The notes beneath the pieces are model-generated. The model was not told the DNA's origin and searched no databases. It was given only the letters and a program-made list of their open reading frames with translations. From Methylobacterium sp. J-076 (GTDB lineage Bacteria; Pseudomonadota; Alphaproteobacteria; Rhizobiales; Beijerinckiaceae), in contig NZ_JAKSXW010000121.1 of the NCBI RefSeq assembly GCF_022829405.1, positions 1 through 64,000 of the forward strand: a stretch of 64,000 nucleotides of DNA, in the 5' to 3' direction. This document shows, piece after piece, positions 10,687-20,402 of the stretch. The position numbers and the translations under genes were made by a program. Every line of letters starts with the position of its first letter. The stretch's first letter is position 1.

Positions 10687-11159
10687 CCAGGGTTCGTCGG
10701 TGGCGATTGCGTCGCTTTTTCGGCGTCCCCGGCCAGGGCCGCCACCAAGGCCTCCACCAGGGCCGGCCCGAGATCGCGCAGTTCGCGCAGGTGTGCTGCG
10801 GTCAGGTCGTGCAGGAGCGCCGAGGCCCGGGGCGTGAGACCGAGTTCGATGCGGCGGCGATCCCCGGCACCCCGGGCCTTCGTCAGCAGCCCCGCCTCCA
10901 CCATCCGCGCTACCAGCTCCGCCGCCGTGTGCGGGGCGATCAACAGTTGCTCGGCGAGCAGACCCACCGTGGCGGGCTGGCTGCCCGCATGGCCCGCCAG
11001 GGTCAGCAGCGCCTGATGCTGCTGCGTCGGCAACCCCGCCTTCGCCGCCGCCGCCTCGCTGAAGGCCAGGAACCGTCGCAGGCGATACCGGAACGCCGCC
11101 AGCGACGCGTACTGCGCCGCAGACAGGCCCTCTCCCCCTTCGTCCCGCTGCGCATTCAT
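10683..11159 (-). CDS. MarR-family transcriptional regulator
   Basis: A 158-residue protein with a winged helix: GLPTQQHQALLTLAGHAGSQ, the recognition region TVGLLAEQLLIAPHTAAELV and the wing AGDRRRIELGLT. MarR dimers bind short palindromes and are released by small ligands or oxidation. There are no cysteines, so thiol sensing as in OhrR is unlikely. The gene diverges from a ClC channel gene over 69 bases containing a perfect palindrome (11188-11206), and is coupled to the downstream SGNH-like gene. Confidence 0.9.
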   Translation of the reverse strand: MNAQRDEGGEGLSAAQYASLAAFRYRLRRFLAFSEAAAAKAGLPTQQHQALLTLAGHAGSQPATVGLLAEQLLIAPHTAAELVARMVEAGLLTKARGAGDRRRIELGLTPRASALLHDLTAAHLRELRDLGPALVEALVAALAGDAEKATQSPPTNPG

Positions 11160-11187
11160 GGCTGCCCCCGGCCCGATGGCCCTGGAT

Positions 11188-11206
11188 TATATCGTAACAC
11201 GATATA
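11188..11206. promoter_or_regulatory. palindromic operator between marR-like and clc genes
   Basis: TATATCGT-AAC-ACGATATA is a perfect 8-bp inverted repeat with a 3-base spacer, centred in the 69-base divergent region. Size and AT-rich symmetry are typical of MarR sites. It lies about 22 bases before the ClC start and 28 before the regulator start, where it would block both promoters. Confidence 0.75.
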
Positions 11207-11228
11207 TTTCCTGCGGCAGGAGGTCGAA

Positions 11229-13010
11229 ATGGACGACATGACCGCGAATGCCACCGGCCGGGGCCCGGTGCGCTGCACGCTCTCGGATTTCACGGTGGAC
11301 CGGCGCATCCTGCTGCTCACGGGCATGGCGGTGATCGTGGGGTCCCTGGCGGTGGGAGCCGCCTGGGTGCTGCTGGCGCTGATCGGCCTCGCCACGAACC
11401 TCGCATGGTTCGGCCGGTTCGACACGGCCCTCGTCTCCCTCGCCGCCGCCCCGCGCGGGCCGTGGATGGTGGCCATCCCGGTGATCGGCGCCCTGATCGT
11501 CGGGGTGATGGCGCGCTACGGCTCGGAGAAGATCCGGGGGCACGGCATCCCGGAGGCGATGGAGGCGATCCTGATCGGCGGGAGCCGCATGTCGCCGAAG
11601 GTGGCGCTGCTGAAGCCGCTCTCGTCGGCCATCGCCATCGGCAGCGGCGGCCCCTTCGGCGCCGAGGGGCCGATCATCGTCACCGGCGGGGCCATCGGCT
11701 CCCTCTACGCGCAGTTCTTCCAGCTGAGCGCCATCGAGCGCCGGACGCTGCTCGTCTCGGGCGCCGCCGCGGGCATGACGGCGATCTTCGGAACGCCCGT
11801 CGCGGCCTTGCTGCTGGCCCTGGAGGTGCTCCTGTTCGAGTGGCGCCCCCGCAGCCTCGTGCCGGTGGCGGTGGCCGCCGCCACGGCGATGGCGTGGCGC
11901 CCGTTCCTGTTCGAGACCGGCCCGTTGTTCCCCTTCGCCGACAACCCGGCCCTGCCGTGGTGGGGGCTGCTCGCCTGCGTCGGCCTCGGCCTCGCCTGCG
12001 GCCTGCTGTCGGGCCTGCTCACCCGCCTGCTGTACGGCCTGGAGGACGCGTTCCGCCGTCTGCCGATCCACTGGATGTGGTGGCCGGCCCTCGGCGCGGT
12101 GGTGGTCGGCCTCGGCGGGTTGATCGAGCCGCGGGCGCTGGGCGTCGGCTACGACGTGATCCGCGGGCTCCTCGACGGCCATTTCGCCACCGCCGCCGTC
12201 GCGACGATCCTGGCGGTGAAGGCGGCGATCTGGCTGGTGGCCCTCGCCTCGGGCACCTCCGGCGGTGTCCTGGCGCCGCTCCTGATCCTCGGCGGCGCCT
12301 TCGGCTCCCTGGCGGGTCTGGCGCTGCCCGGATCGCACGGGTTTTGGGCGTTGCTCGGGATGGCGGCCATGCTCGGCGGCACGCTGCCGGCACCCCTGAC
12401 GGGCATCGTCTTCGCGGTGGAGGTCACGGGCGATGCGGGGGCGCTGGCACCGCTCCTGGCCGCGACGATGGCGGCCTACGCGGTCAGCGTGCTCCTGCTG
12501 AAGCGTTCGATCCTCACCGAGAAGATCGCCCGGCGGGGCCACCACGTCACCCGCGAATACGGGATCGACGCCTACGAGTTCACCCGCGTCGGCGCGGTGA
12601 TGACGCGGGAGGTGGAGACCCTGGCCGCGAGCTCGACGCTGGCCGAGGCCGCCGCCGCGGTGCAGGCGGGCCGCCACGACGCCTATCCCGTCATGGACGA
12701 GGCCCGCCGGCCGGTGGGACTCGTGTCGCGGGCGGACATCCTGCTCTGGATGGCGGAGGAGGACCGGACCGCCGGGGATACGCTGTCCCAGCGAATCGCG
12801 GATGCACCCCTTCCGGCCGTCCATCCCGGCGACGTGGTGTCCCACGCCCTGGACGTGATGCTGGCCGACGGGAGCGGGCGCCTCGTGGTCACGGACCCGG
12901 CGAGCGGCGCCCTCGCGGGGATCCTGACCCGGCGGGACCTCCTGAGGATCAGGGCCGAGTCGGTGCGGGCGGAGGGCGAGCGGCAGGCCTACCTCCGCAG
13001 GCGCCGGTAA
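11229..13010 (+). CDS. ClC-family chloride channel/antiporter with C-terminal CBS pair
   Basis: A 593-residue inner-membrane protein with the ClC fold in residues 30-440 and two CBS domains after about residue 450. The selectivity-filter motifs are GHGIPEAMEAI (GSGIP region, with His in place of the usual Ser), GAEGPI (gating Glu present) and GGVLAP. The gating Glu suggests exchange or gated transport of chloride or a similar anion. CBS pairs usually sense adenosine nucleotides. ATG 11229 follows AGGAGGTCG. It is divergent from the MarR gene and probably repressed by it. Confidence 0.92.
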   Translation: MDDMTANATGRGPVRCTLSDFTVDRRILLLTGMAVIVGSLAVGAAWVLLALIGLATNLAWFGRFDTALVSLAAAPRGPWMVAIPVIGALIVGVMARYGSEKIRGHGIPEAMEAILIGGSRMSPKVALLKPLSSAIAIGSGGPFGAEGPIIVTGGAIGSLYAQFFQLSAIERRTLLVSGAAAGMTAIFGTPVAALLLALEVLLFEWRPRSLVPVAVAAATAMAWRPFLFETGPLFPFADNPALPWWGLLACVGLGLACGLLSGLLTRLLYGLEDAFRRLPIHWMWWPALGAVVVGLGGLIEPRALGVGYDVIRGLLDGHFATAAVATILAVKAAIWLVALASGTSGGVLAPLLILGGAFGSLAGLALPGSHGFWALLGMAAMLGGTLPAPLTGIVFAVEVTGDAGALAPLLAATMAAYAVSVLLLKRSILTEKIARRGHHVTREYGIDAYEFTRVGAVMTREVETLAASSTLAEAAAAVQAGRHDAYPVMDEARRPVGLVSRADILLWMAEEDRTAGDTLSQRIADAPLPAVHPGDVVSHALDVMLADGSGRLVVTDPASGALAGILTRRDLLRIRAESVRAEGERQAYLRRRR

Positions 13011-13028
13011 CTGGAGGGATCGTGCGGT

Positions 13029-13060
13029 TGCGGCGCGGCGCCGAGGGGCGCCGCGCCGCA
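13029..13060. terminator. bidirectional hairpin between convergent clc and clpB
   Basis: A perfect 14-bp stem (13029-13042 with 13047-13060) and the loop GAGG, in the 57-base gap between two convergent genes. No T-tract follows on either strand, so termination would be inefficient or Rho-assisted. Confidence 0.55.
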
Positions 13061-13067
13061 GGGTCGG

Positions 13068-15689
13068 TCAGTTCAGGGTGGCGTCCGCCGGCCGCCGCTG
13101 GGCCCCCACCGCCACGTCGCCGATCATCAGGCCCATCGGGCCGAGGTGGACCGGCACATGCTCGCCGTCGTGGACCGCCCCGGACAGAAGAAGCTCGGCC
13201 AGGGGATCCTGGACGTTCTTCTGGATCGCCCGCTTGAGGGGCCGAGCCCCGTAGGCCGGGTCGTAGCCCCTGTCGGCGAGCCAGTTGCGGGCCTCCTCGT
13301 CCACGTCGAGGGTGATCTTGCGCTCGTCCAGCAGCTTGCGCAGCCGGGCGAGCTGGATCTCCACGATGGACCCCATCTCCTCCCGCTTGAGGCGGTGGAA
13401 CAGGATGATCTCATCCACCCGGTTGAGAAATTCCGGGCGGAAGTGGGAGCGGACCACGCCCATCACCTCCTCGCGGACCACCTCCGTGTCCTGCCCGGCG
13501 GGCTGGTTCACGAGGTACTCCGACCCGAGATTCGAGGTCATGATCAGCAGGGTGTTGCGGAAGTCGACCGTCCGCCCCTGTCCGTCCGTCAGGCGCCCGT
13601 CGTCGAGCACCTGAAGCAGGACGTTGAACACGTCCGGGTGCGCCTTCTCCACCTCATCGAACAGCACGACCTGATAGGGCCGCCGCCGCACCGCCTCGGT
13701 GAGGGCGCCGCCCTCCTCGTACCCGACATAGCCGGGGGGCGCGCCGATGAGCCGGGCCACCGCATGCTTCTCCATGTATTCCGACATGTCGATGCGCACG
13801 AGGGCCGTGTCATCGTCGAACAGGAAGCCGGCCAGCGCCTTGGTCAGCTCGGTCTTGCCGACGCCCGTCGGCCCGAGGAACATGAACGAGCCGATGGGCC
13901 GGTTCGGATCCTGAAGCCCGGCCCGCGCCCGGCGCACCGCGGTCGAGACCGCCTCCACCGCCTCGCGCTGCCCGACGACGCGCTTGCCCAGCGCCGATTC
14001 CATCGCGAGCAGCTTCTCGCGCTCGCCCTCCAGCATCTTGTCCACCGGCACGCCGGTCCAGCGGGAGACGACGCCCGCGATGTGGCTCGGCGTCACCGCC
14101 TCCTCCATCATCGCACCGCGCCCACTCTCGGCGCCTTCTGTGTCGGCGAGCTGCTTCTCCAGCCCGGGGATGATGCCGTAGGCCAGCTCGCCCGCCCGCT
14201 GGTACTGGCCCTGGCGCTGCGCCGCCGCGAGTTCGTTGCGGGCCTCGTCCAACTTCTTCTTCAGGTCGGCGGCGGTGCCGAGCTTGTCCTTCTCCGCCTT
14301 CCACCGGGCGGTGATGGTGGCGGACTGCTCCTCCAGGTCGGCGAGTTCCTTCTGCAGGCGGTGCAGCCGGTCGCGGGAGGCGGAATCCGTCTCCTTCTTC
14401 AGCGCCTCGCCCTCGATCTTCAGCCGCACGATCTCCCGGTCGACGTTGTCCAGCTCCTCCGGCTTCGAATCCACCTGCATGCGCAGGCGCGAGCCGGCCT
14501 CGTCCATGAGGTCGATGGCCTTGTCCGGTAGGAAGCGGTCCGTGATGTAGCGGTTCGACAGCGTCGCCGCCGCGACCAGGGCCGAATCCTGGATGCGCAC
14601 GCCGTGGTGCTGCTCGTACTTCTCCTTCAAGCCGCGCAGGATCGAGACGGTGTCCTCCACCGTCGGCTCCGCCACGAAGACGGGCTGGAAGCGCCGGGCG
14701 AGCGCCGCATCCTTCTCCACGTGCTTGCGGTACTCCTCCAGCGTGGTGGCGCCGACGCAGTGCAGCTCGCCCCGGGCGAGGGCGGGCTTCAGGAGGTTGG
14801 AGGCGTCCATCGCCCCGTCCGCCTTGCCCGCACCCACCAGGGTGTGCATCTCGTCGATGAACAGGATGATCCCGCCCTCGGCCGCGGTGACTTCGGAGAG
14901 CACGCCCTTCAGCCGCTCCTCGAACTCGCCCCGATACTTCGCGCCGGCGATCAGCGCGCCCATGTCGAGGGCGAGCAAGCTCTTGTCCTTCAGGGACTCG
15001 GGCACGTCACCATTGACTATGCGCAGCGCCAACCCCTCGACGATGGCCGTCTTGCCGACGCCGGGCTCGCCGATGAGCACGGGGTTGTTCTTCGTGCGCC
15101 GGGACAGGACCTGGATGGTGCGCCGGATCTCCTCGTCGCGGCCGATCACCGGATCGAGCTTGCCGGTGCGCGCCGCCTCGGTGAGGTCGCGGGCATACTT
15201 CTTCAGGGCGTCGTAGCTGTTCTCGGCCGAGGCGTTGTCGGCGGTGCGGCCCTTGCGGAGCGCGTTGATCGCCCCGTTGAGCGAGGCGGGCGTCACCCCC
15301 GCCGCCTGGAGGGCCTTGCCGGCCTCCGTCTCCTTCTCCACCGCGAGGGCGAGGAGCAGCCGCTCGACCGTGACGTAGGAATCGCCCGCCTTCTGCGCCG
15401 CGCTCTCGGCGGTGTCGAACAGGCGGACGAGTTCCCGCGTCGCCTGCGGGGCCGCGGAATTGCCGGATACCTTCGGCTGCTTGGCGAGCCACTGCTCGAC
15501 CTGCGCCAGGGCCACGCGGGACTGGCCGCCCGCCCGGTCGATCAGGCCCGCGCACAGGCCCTCGGGGTCGTCCAGCAGCACCTTCAGCATATGGCCCGGC
15601 TGCAACTGGGGATGTCCCTCGCGCGTGGCGAGGTTCTGCGCCGCCTGCACGAAGCCGCGGGCGCGTTCGGTGTACTTCTCGAAATTCAT
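13068..15689 (-). CDS. clpB: ATP-dependent disaggregase ClpB
   Basis: An 873-residue Hsp100 chaperone. The N-domain starts [18 protein letters not shown]. The first AAA module has GEPGVGKTA and [16 protein letters not shown] coiled-coil M-domain spans about residues 410-530 ([20 protein letters not shown] onward). The second AAA module has [26 protein letters not shown] and GYVGYEEGG. It rescues aggregated proteins with DnaK. ATG 15689 has GAGGCGA upstream; extension to 15830 adds a non-homologous stretch and is rejected. Heat-shock control is expected. Confidence 0.97.
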   Translation of the reverse strand: MNFEKYTERARGFVQAAQNLATREGHPQLQPGHMLKVLLDDPEGLCAGLIDRAGGQSRVALAQVEQWLAKQPKVSGNSAAPQATRELVRLFDTAESAAQKAGDSYVTVERLLLALAVEKETEAGKALQAAGVTPASLNGAINALRKGRTADNASAENSYDALKKYARDLTEAARTGKLDPVIGRDEEIRRTIQVLSRRTKNNPVLIGEPGVGKTAIVEGLALRIVNGDVPESLKDKSLLALDMGALIAGAKYRGEFEERLKGVLSEVTAAEGGIILFIDEMHTLVGAGKADGAMDASNLLKPALARGELHCVGATTLEEYRKHVEKDAALARRFQPVFVAEPTVEDTVSILRGLKEKYEQHHGVRIQDSALVAAATLSNRYITDRFLPDKAIDLMDEAGSRLRMQVDSKPEELDNVDREIVRLKIEGEALKKETDSASRDRLHRLQKELADLEEQSATITARWKAEKDKLGTAADLKKKLDEARNELAAAQRQGQYQRAGELAYGIIPGLEKQLADTEGAESGRGAMMEEAVTPSHIAGVVSRWTGVPVDKMLEGEREKLLAMESALGKRVVGQREAVEAVSTAVRRARAGLQDPNRPIGSFMFLGPTGVGKTELTKALAGFLFDDDTALVRIDMSEYMEKHAVARLIGAPPGYVGYEEGGALTEAVRRRPYQVVLFDEVEKAHPDVFNVLLQVLDDGRLTDGQGRTVDFRNTLLIMTSNLGSEYLVNQPAGQDTEVVREEVMGVVRSHFRPEFLNRVDEIILFHRLKREEMGSIVEIQLARLRKLLDERKITLDVDEEARNWLADRGYDPAYGARPLKRAIQKNVQDPLAELLLSGAVHDGEHVPVHLGPMGLMIGDVAVGAQRRPADATLN

Positions 15690-15806
15690 GCGTCGCCTCT
15701 CCCGTACCGGCGCACCGCCCGACATGGCGCGGAATCGCCGAAACGTCGCCCCCCCGGCGCAGCGCCGCGAAGGGCCCCGGCGCCGTGAAGCCTCCGGTAG
15801 ACCGGA

Positions 15807-15831
15807 TGTGGTGTTGCATTTGCGCACCACA
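15807..15831. promoter_or_regulatory. inverted repeat and possible heat-shock promoter upstream of clpB
   Basis: TGTGGTG (15807-15813) and CACCACA (15825-15831) form a perfect 7-bp inverted repeat in the clpB/MOSC divergent region. On the reverse strand it overlaps a CTTGTGG and an ACCACAT about 15 bases apart, reminiscent of the sigma-32 pattern CTTG...CCCCAT. Weak evidence. Confidence 0.3.
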
Positions 15832-15893
15832 AGAGCCGGGGATAGGGAAACCGCGGGCTTGCATACGCCGCAGAATCGCGCTCCTCCTCACCC

Positions 15894-16670
15894 ATGGCCA
15901 CGCACCCCGACATCCGCCTTTCCGCCCTCTACCGGTACCCGGTGAAGGGGCTCAGCCCGGAGCCGCTGGACAAGGTCGAGATCGCCACGAGCGGCTATTT
16001 TCCGGGGGATCGGCTCTACGCCATCGAGAACGGGCCCTCCGGCTTCAGCGCCGTCGCCCCCCGGCATCAGCCGAAGACCAAGTACCTGATGCTGATGCGG
16101 GACGAGGGGCTGGCGCGCCTGCGCACCCGCTACGACGACGCGACGGCGACCCTGACCGTGGAGGGCGATGGCGAATCGCTCGCCGCCCGCCTCGACACGC
16201 CGGAGGGACGGGAGAGCCTGGAGGCGCTGCTGCGGCGGTTCATGCCGGACTCCCTCCGGGGGGAGCCCAAGGTCCTCGAAGCCCCGCCGCAGTACCGCTT
16301 CACCGATTCGCCGATGGGCTACGTCTCCCTCATCAACCGCGCCAGCGTGCAGATGCTGGAGGACGAACTCGGCGTGCCGGTCGATCCCCTGCGCTTCCGG
16401 GGCAACCTGCTGGTGGACGGCCTCGCGCCCTTCGCCGAATTGGACATGCTCGGCCAGGTGATCGAGGCGCCGAGCGGGCTGCGGCTGAAGGTGACCAAGC
16501 GGACGGTGCGCTGCGCGGCGACGAATGTGGACCCCGCCACGGGCCAGCGCGACCTCGACATCCCCTGGACCATCGACCAGCGGCTCGGCCACCGGGACCT
16601 CGGCGTCTACATGGAGGTCATCGCGGGCGGTGGCCTCGCCGTGGGGGACGTGCTGCGGGTGGTGGGGTAG
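15894..16670 (+). CDS. MOSC-domain protein
   Basis: A 258-residue cytoplasmic protein with an N-terminal beta-barrel (LSALYRYPVKGLSPEPLDKV) and a C-terminal MOSC domain. MOSC proteins (YcbX, mARC and the MoCo sulfurase C-terminus) carry sulfur or molybdenum cofactor. The conserved cysteine is in RTVRCAATNVDPATGQRD, the motif CxxTxVD-like that coordinates molybdenum in YcbX/mARC. No ferredoxin domain is fused, unlike YcbX. A role as a MoCo-dependent N-reductase or sulfur carrier is inferred. Confidence 0.88.
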   Translation: MATHPDIRLSALYRYPVKGLSPEPLDKVEIATSGYFPGDRLYAIENGPSGFSAVAPRHQPKTKYLMLMRDEGLARLRTRYDDATATLTVEGDGESLAARLDTPEGRESLEALLRRFMPDSLRGEPKVLEAPPQYRFTDSPMGYVSLINRASVQMLEDELGVPVDPLRFRGNLLVDGLAPFAELDMLGQVIEAPSGLRLKVTKRTVRCAATNVDPATGQRDLDIPWTIDQRLGHRDLGVYMEVIAGGGLAVGDVLRVVG

Positions 16671-16687
16671 CCCCACACCCACCCACC

Positions 16688-16773
16688 TCCTCGCGAGCGA
16701 AGCGACGCACTCCAGGGTGACGGGCCGTCTCCGAACGCGGCGCCCCTGGGTTGCGTCGCCGCGCTCGCGAGGA
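16688..16773. repeat. isolated palindromic repeat between MOSC and aminotransferase genes
   Basis: TCCTCGCGAGCG-AA-GCGACGCA on the left is mirrored by TGCGTCGC-CG-CGCTCGCGAGGA on the right, 86 bases in all. It is a compact relative of the units in the tandem arrays and could serve as a bidirectional terminator for the convergent genes. Confidence 0.65.
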
Positions 16774-16787
16774 CGGCGCTGTCGCGA

Positions 16788-17969
16788 TTACCCCGCCGGC
16801 CGGCTTTCCAAAAATTCCTTCATCCGCTCCAGCGCCCGGCGGATGTTCTCGGCCGAGTTGGCGTAGGACAGGCGCAGGAATCCTTCGCCGTGGACGCCGA
16901 AATCCGGGCCGCCGATCGTGGCGACTCCCGCCTCGTCCAGCAGCGCCGAGGCGAGCGCCTTGGCCTTCCAGCCGGTCCGCGACACGTTCGGGAAGGCGTA
17001 GAAGGCCCCCTTCGGCTCGATGCAGGAGACGCCCGGCAGGGCGTTCAGCCCATCGACCACGATCCGCCGCCGCCGGTCGAACTCCGCCACCATCTCCGTC
17101 ACGCAATCCTGCGAGCCGTCCAGGGCCGCGACCCCCGCCCATTGCGTCGATGCGTTGACGCAGGAATGCGCGTTCACCGCGAGCTTGCGGGCGTTGTCGT
17201 AGAGGGGCTTCGGCCAGACCGACCAGCCGAGCCGCCACCCCGTCATCGCGTAGGTCTTCGACGCGCCGTCGAGGTAGATCAGCCGGTCGCGGATCTCCGG
17301 GTACTTCAGCAGCGAGTGATGCACCTGCCCGTCATAGGTCATGGTGCCGTAGATCTCGTCCGAGAGCACCGCCACGTCGGGGTGGTCGGCGAGCCCCTTC
17401 ACCAGGGCGTCGATCTCGGAGCGCGGGCTCACGCCGCCGGTGGGGTTGGCCGGCGAGTTGACGATGAGCAGCCGCGTCCGCGGCGTGATCAGCGCCAGGG
17501 TCTCGGCGGCGGAGAAGGCGAAGCCGTTCTCCTCGCGGATCGGCACCGGGACCGGCGTCGCGCCCGTGTACTCGATCATCGAGCGATAGATTGGGAAGCC
17601 GGGGTCCGGGTACAGGATCTCGGCGCCGGGTTGCCCGAACATCAGGATCGCCATGAACATGGTGACCTTGCCGCCCGGCACGATCATCACCGAGTCGGGC
17701 GAGACCTCGACGCCGTGGCGGCGGAGGATATCGCGGGAGACCGCCTCCCGCAGGGGCTGGATGCCGGTGGCGGGCGTGTAGCCGTGGTGGCCGTCGCGCA
17801 GGGCCTTGATGCCCGCCTCGACCACGTGCGGCGTCGTCGGCATGTCGGGCTGGCCGATGCCGAGGTTGATGATGTCCCGCCCCTGCGCGGCCAAAGCCTG
17901 CGCGCGGGCGAGCACGGCGAAGGCGTTCTCCTCGCCGATGCGCGAGAAGGCCGGGACGACGTGGAGCAT
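16788..17969 (-). CDS. class I/II PLP-dependent aminotransferase
   Basis: A 393-residue fold-type I enzyme. Cofactor residues are visible: N175 in NSPANPTGG, D204 and Y207 in VLSDEIYGTMTY, and the Schiff-base K238 in LDGASKTYAMTGWRLGW. GIGQPD near residue 40 and FLRLSYANS near the end (carboxylate-binding Arg) fit the aspartate/alanine aminotransferase subfamily. The specific amino acid cannot be assigned. It is followed upstream (rightward) by a small membrane protein on the same strand. Confidence 0.9.
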   Translation of the reverse strand: MLHVVPAFSRIGEENAFAVLARAQALAAQGRDIINLGIGQPDMPTTPHVVEAGIKALRDGHHGYTPATGIQPLREAVSRDILRRHGVEVSPDSVMIVPGGKVTMFMAILMFGQPGAEILYPDPGFPIYRSMIEYTGATPVPVPIREENGFAFSAAETLALITPRTRLLIVNSPANPTGGVSPRSEIDALVKGLADHPDVAVLSDEIYGTMTYDGQVHHSLLKYPEIRDRLIYLDGASKTYAMTGWRLGWSVWPKPLYDNARKLAVNAHSCVNASTQWAGVAALDGSQDCVTEMVAEFDRRRRIVVDGLNALPGVSCIEPKGAFYAFPNVSRTGWKAKALASALLDEAGVATIGGPDFGVHGEGFLRLSYANSAENIRRALERMKEFLESRPAG

Positions 17970-18044
17970 GGCGGCCTCCGGGCCAGGGGATTTCGGTTCG
18001 ACGCCGATCGCCCAGCTCGCCCGGACGACCGTCCGCCCGGTGCC

Positions 18045-18236
18045 TTACGGCTTGGTGCGGTCGGCGAGCTTCATGGCGGCGAAGGACATGCCGACGGCGA
18101 CGAGGCCGAGGATCACGAAGGTCTTCACCGACGCGTAGAACAGCGCCGGCTCGATCCCCGTATCCGTGTAGAGCACCAGACCGATGGCGGTGAGCGGCAG
18201 GCAGATCAGGATGAACAGCGGGACGAGCGGGTTCAT
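18045..18236 (-). CDS. small membrane protein, two transmembrane helices
   Basis: A 63-residue protein of two hydrophobic stretches (residues 5-22 and 37-56) joined by a short loop with TDTGIEPALFYA. It has a charged tail ADRTKP. No family is recognised; its size is typical of lineage-conserved inner-membrane proteins. It lies 75 bases upstream of the aminotransferase on the same strand and may share its transcript. Confidence 0.7.
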   Translation of the reverse strand: MNPLVPLFILICLPLTAIGLVLYTDTGIEPALFYASVKTFVILGLVAVGMSFAAMKLADRTKP

Positions 18237-18434
18237 GCGGGGCACTCGGAATCCGGCGCGATCATGCGCCTCGGGCTGATCCGGCCTGCATAGCATCGCA
18301 CGGCGACGGTTGGGACCCCCCATGGCGGGGAGATTTGCCGGCCACCCGCACACTTTGCCGCAGCCCCGGCGCCCCACAGCCTTTCTTCACGAGACTTGCG
18401 CCACAACTGTCGAAAGACATGGTCGGAGGGCGGA

Positions 18435-18725
18435 ATGCAGGTTTCGGCTGCCAAGGGTGGCAATTCATCGGGGGGAGCCGGCAGCGTGGATACCCTCGTC
18501 CGGCTGATCGGGCGCCTCGTCCGCCATCCCGGCTATCGCAGGAACCGGATCGTCAGCGCCCTGCTGCTGCGCCACCTGCCCGCCGATGCCGGCTACGCGT
18601 GGCGGGGCGAGGCCGTGCTGCTCGACCGCCTCACCAGGGCGAGGCTCGACGGCGCGACGCTCGATCACCTGCTCGGCAGCGTCCAGTCCGAATACACCCG
18701 GCTGCGCGGTCCCGCCGACGCCTGA
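18435..18725 (+). CDS. hypothetical protein, 96 residues
   Basis: ATG 18435 has GGAGGGCGG close upstream. The first 16 residues are Gly/Ser-rich, then two or three amphipathic helices follow (TLVRLIGRLVRHPGYRRNRI, LLLRHLPADAGYAWRGEAVL). No signal peptide or known domain. A longer start at 18396 is possible but lacks a ribosome binding site. It converges with the sensor kinase gene. Confidence 0.65.
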   Translation: MQVSAAKGGNSSGGAGSVDTLVRLIGRLVRHPGYRRNRIVSALLLRHLPADAGYAWRGEAVLLDRLTRARLDGATLDHLLGSVQSEYTRLRGPADA

Positions 18726-18798
18726 GGCCCGCTCCGCTCCGATTCGCACCACGGGGCGCCCTTCACCCTCGCGCGACCCTGGCGGGGGAGGGGCCTCC

Positions 18799-20205
18799 CT
18801 AGGCCGGCACGCGGACGGTGGCGCGCAACCCGCCCAGCGGGCTGTCGTGGAGGGTGATGTCCCCCCCGTGGGCCCGGGCGATGTCCCGGGCGATGGAGAG
18901 GCCGAGGCCCGATCCGCCGGCATCCTGGCGGGCATCGTCCAGGCGCACGAACGGCTTGAACACCTCGTCCCGGCTCGCGAGGGGGATGCCCGGCCCGTCG
19001 TCATCGACGGAGACGAGGAAACTGCGCGTCTCCAGGCGGCCGCAGATCGCCACCGTGTCGCCATAGCGCGCGGCGTTCGAGGCGAGGTTGAACAGGCAAC
19101 GCCGGAACGCGTCCGGCCGCACGGTGACCATCGGCCGCCCGGTCAGCGCCACGTCGGCCACATGGGCGCCGAGGCGTTCGAGATCGGTCCGCAGATCCTC
19201 CAGCAGGGCGTGCATGTCGGTGGGGGTCGCGCTCTCGGCCGAATCGCCCCGGGCGAAGGCGAGGTAGCCTTCGAGCATCCGGCTCATCTCGTCCACGTCG
19301 CGGGTCAGGTCCTCGATCTCGCCGCTTCCCTCGATCAGCGCCAGCGACAGCCGGAACCGCGTGAGGATGGTGCGCAGGTCGTGGCTGACGCCGTTCAGCA
19401 TCGTCGTGCGCTGCTCCATGGCCCGCTCGATGCGCCGCTTCATCTCGATGAAGGCGTGCCCGGCCTGCCGCACCTCCCGGGCGCCGCGGGGGCGGAACTC
19501 GATCTCGCGGCCCTTGCCGAACCCCTCGGCCACGGCCGCGAGGCGGAGGATCGGCTTGATCTGGTTGCGCAGGAACAGGATCGCGACGCCGAGCAGCACC
19601 AGCGACGAGCCGATCATCCACACGAGGAAGATGTGCGAGTTCGAGGCATAGGCTTGGCTGCGCCGGGCGGTGATGCGCATGACGCCGCCGGGGATGGCGA
19701 CGCGGATCTCGATCAGGTTCGAGCGCCCCACCGTGTCGATCCAGAACGGACGCCGGATCTGGCGCTTGATCTCGTCGGAGAGCGCTTCGTCCAGAATCGA
19801 GAAGAACGGGCGCGGCCCGGGCGGGGGCAGCTTGGCCCCGTCGAGGATGTCGAGGTCGAGGTTCAGGCGCTCGCCCGCGATCCGCGAGAGCGTGTCCGCG
19901 TCCTTGTCCTGCGGGTAGCTCTCGTAGATGTCGATCAGCGCGGCGACATCCGCGACCACGGAGGCCGAGAGCCGCTTCGTCACCAGCTGCCAGTGCCGCT
20001 CCATGAAGGTGTAGGCGATCACCGATTGCAGCAGCACCACCGGCGCGATGATGATGATGAGCGAGCGCGCGTAGAGGCCCTTGGGCAGCGCGTCGCCGAT
20101 CGGCCGGGCGATGCGCTTCCACAGCCGCCGGGACGCCGAGGGGGTGCGGGCCGGCGGCTCGGCCGCCTGGACGACGCGCGCGAGGGCGGGATCCTCGGCG
20201 TTCAC
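18799..20205 (-). CDS. membrane sensor histidine kinase (EnvZ-like)
   Basis: About 468 residues. Two transmembrane segments (about 48-66 and 192-213) flank a periplasmic sensor of about 125 residues. A HAMP-like linker follows, then the dimerisation helix with NGVSHDLRTILTRFRLSLAL (phospho-accepting H275). The ATPase domain shows the N box NLASNAARYGD, G1 DDDGPGIP and G2 GGSGLGLSIA. This H-box type is that of EnvZ. No response regulator lies next to it, so its partner is elsewhere. GTG 20205 is a tentative start; upstream in-frame sequence is unconvincing. Confidence 0.88.
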   Translation of the reverse strand: MNAEDPALARVVQAAEPPARTPSASRRLWKRIARPIGDALPKGLYARSLIIIIAPVVLLQSVIAYTFMERHWQLVTKRLSASVVADVAALIDIYESYPQDKDADTLSRIAGERLNLDLDILDGAKLPPPGPRPFFSILDEALSDEIKRQIRRPFWIDTVGRSNLIEIRVAIPGGVMRITARRSQAYASNSHIFLVWMIGSSLVLLGVAILFLRNQIKPILRLAAVAEGFGKGREIEFRPRGAREVRQAGHAFIEMKRRIERAMEQRTTMLNGVSHDLRTILTRFRLSLALIEGSGEIEDLTRDVDEMSRMLEGYLAFARGDSAESATPTDMHALLEDLRTDLERLGAHVADVALTGRPMVTVRPDAFRRCLFNLASNAARYGDTVAICGRLETRSFLVSVDDDGPGIPLASRDEVFKPFVRLDDARQDAGGSGLGLSIARDIARAHGGDITLHDSPLGGLRATVRVPA

Positions 20206-20402
20206 GGGCGGGCGGCGGCGGGACGGCGGGGCGGGATCCTGTCGGCGAAGGACGGCATGGCTTCCGGCACGGAGGGAGCCGCATCCTACCGGCCGGCGCG
20301 GCGCAGGCCAAGGAGACGCCCCCGGCGCCTTGCGCTGCGACGCGGGGGCCATACCTCTCCCGAGGCGGGCACGGCCCGCACCCCGTAAAGGCTCGCAGGG
20401 CC

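Noticed and set aside
15690..15893. Firm sigma-32 promoter for clpB
   Set aside because: CTTGTGG...ACCACAT is only a partial match and overlaps an inverted repeat; kept as a weak feature only.
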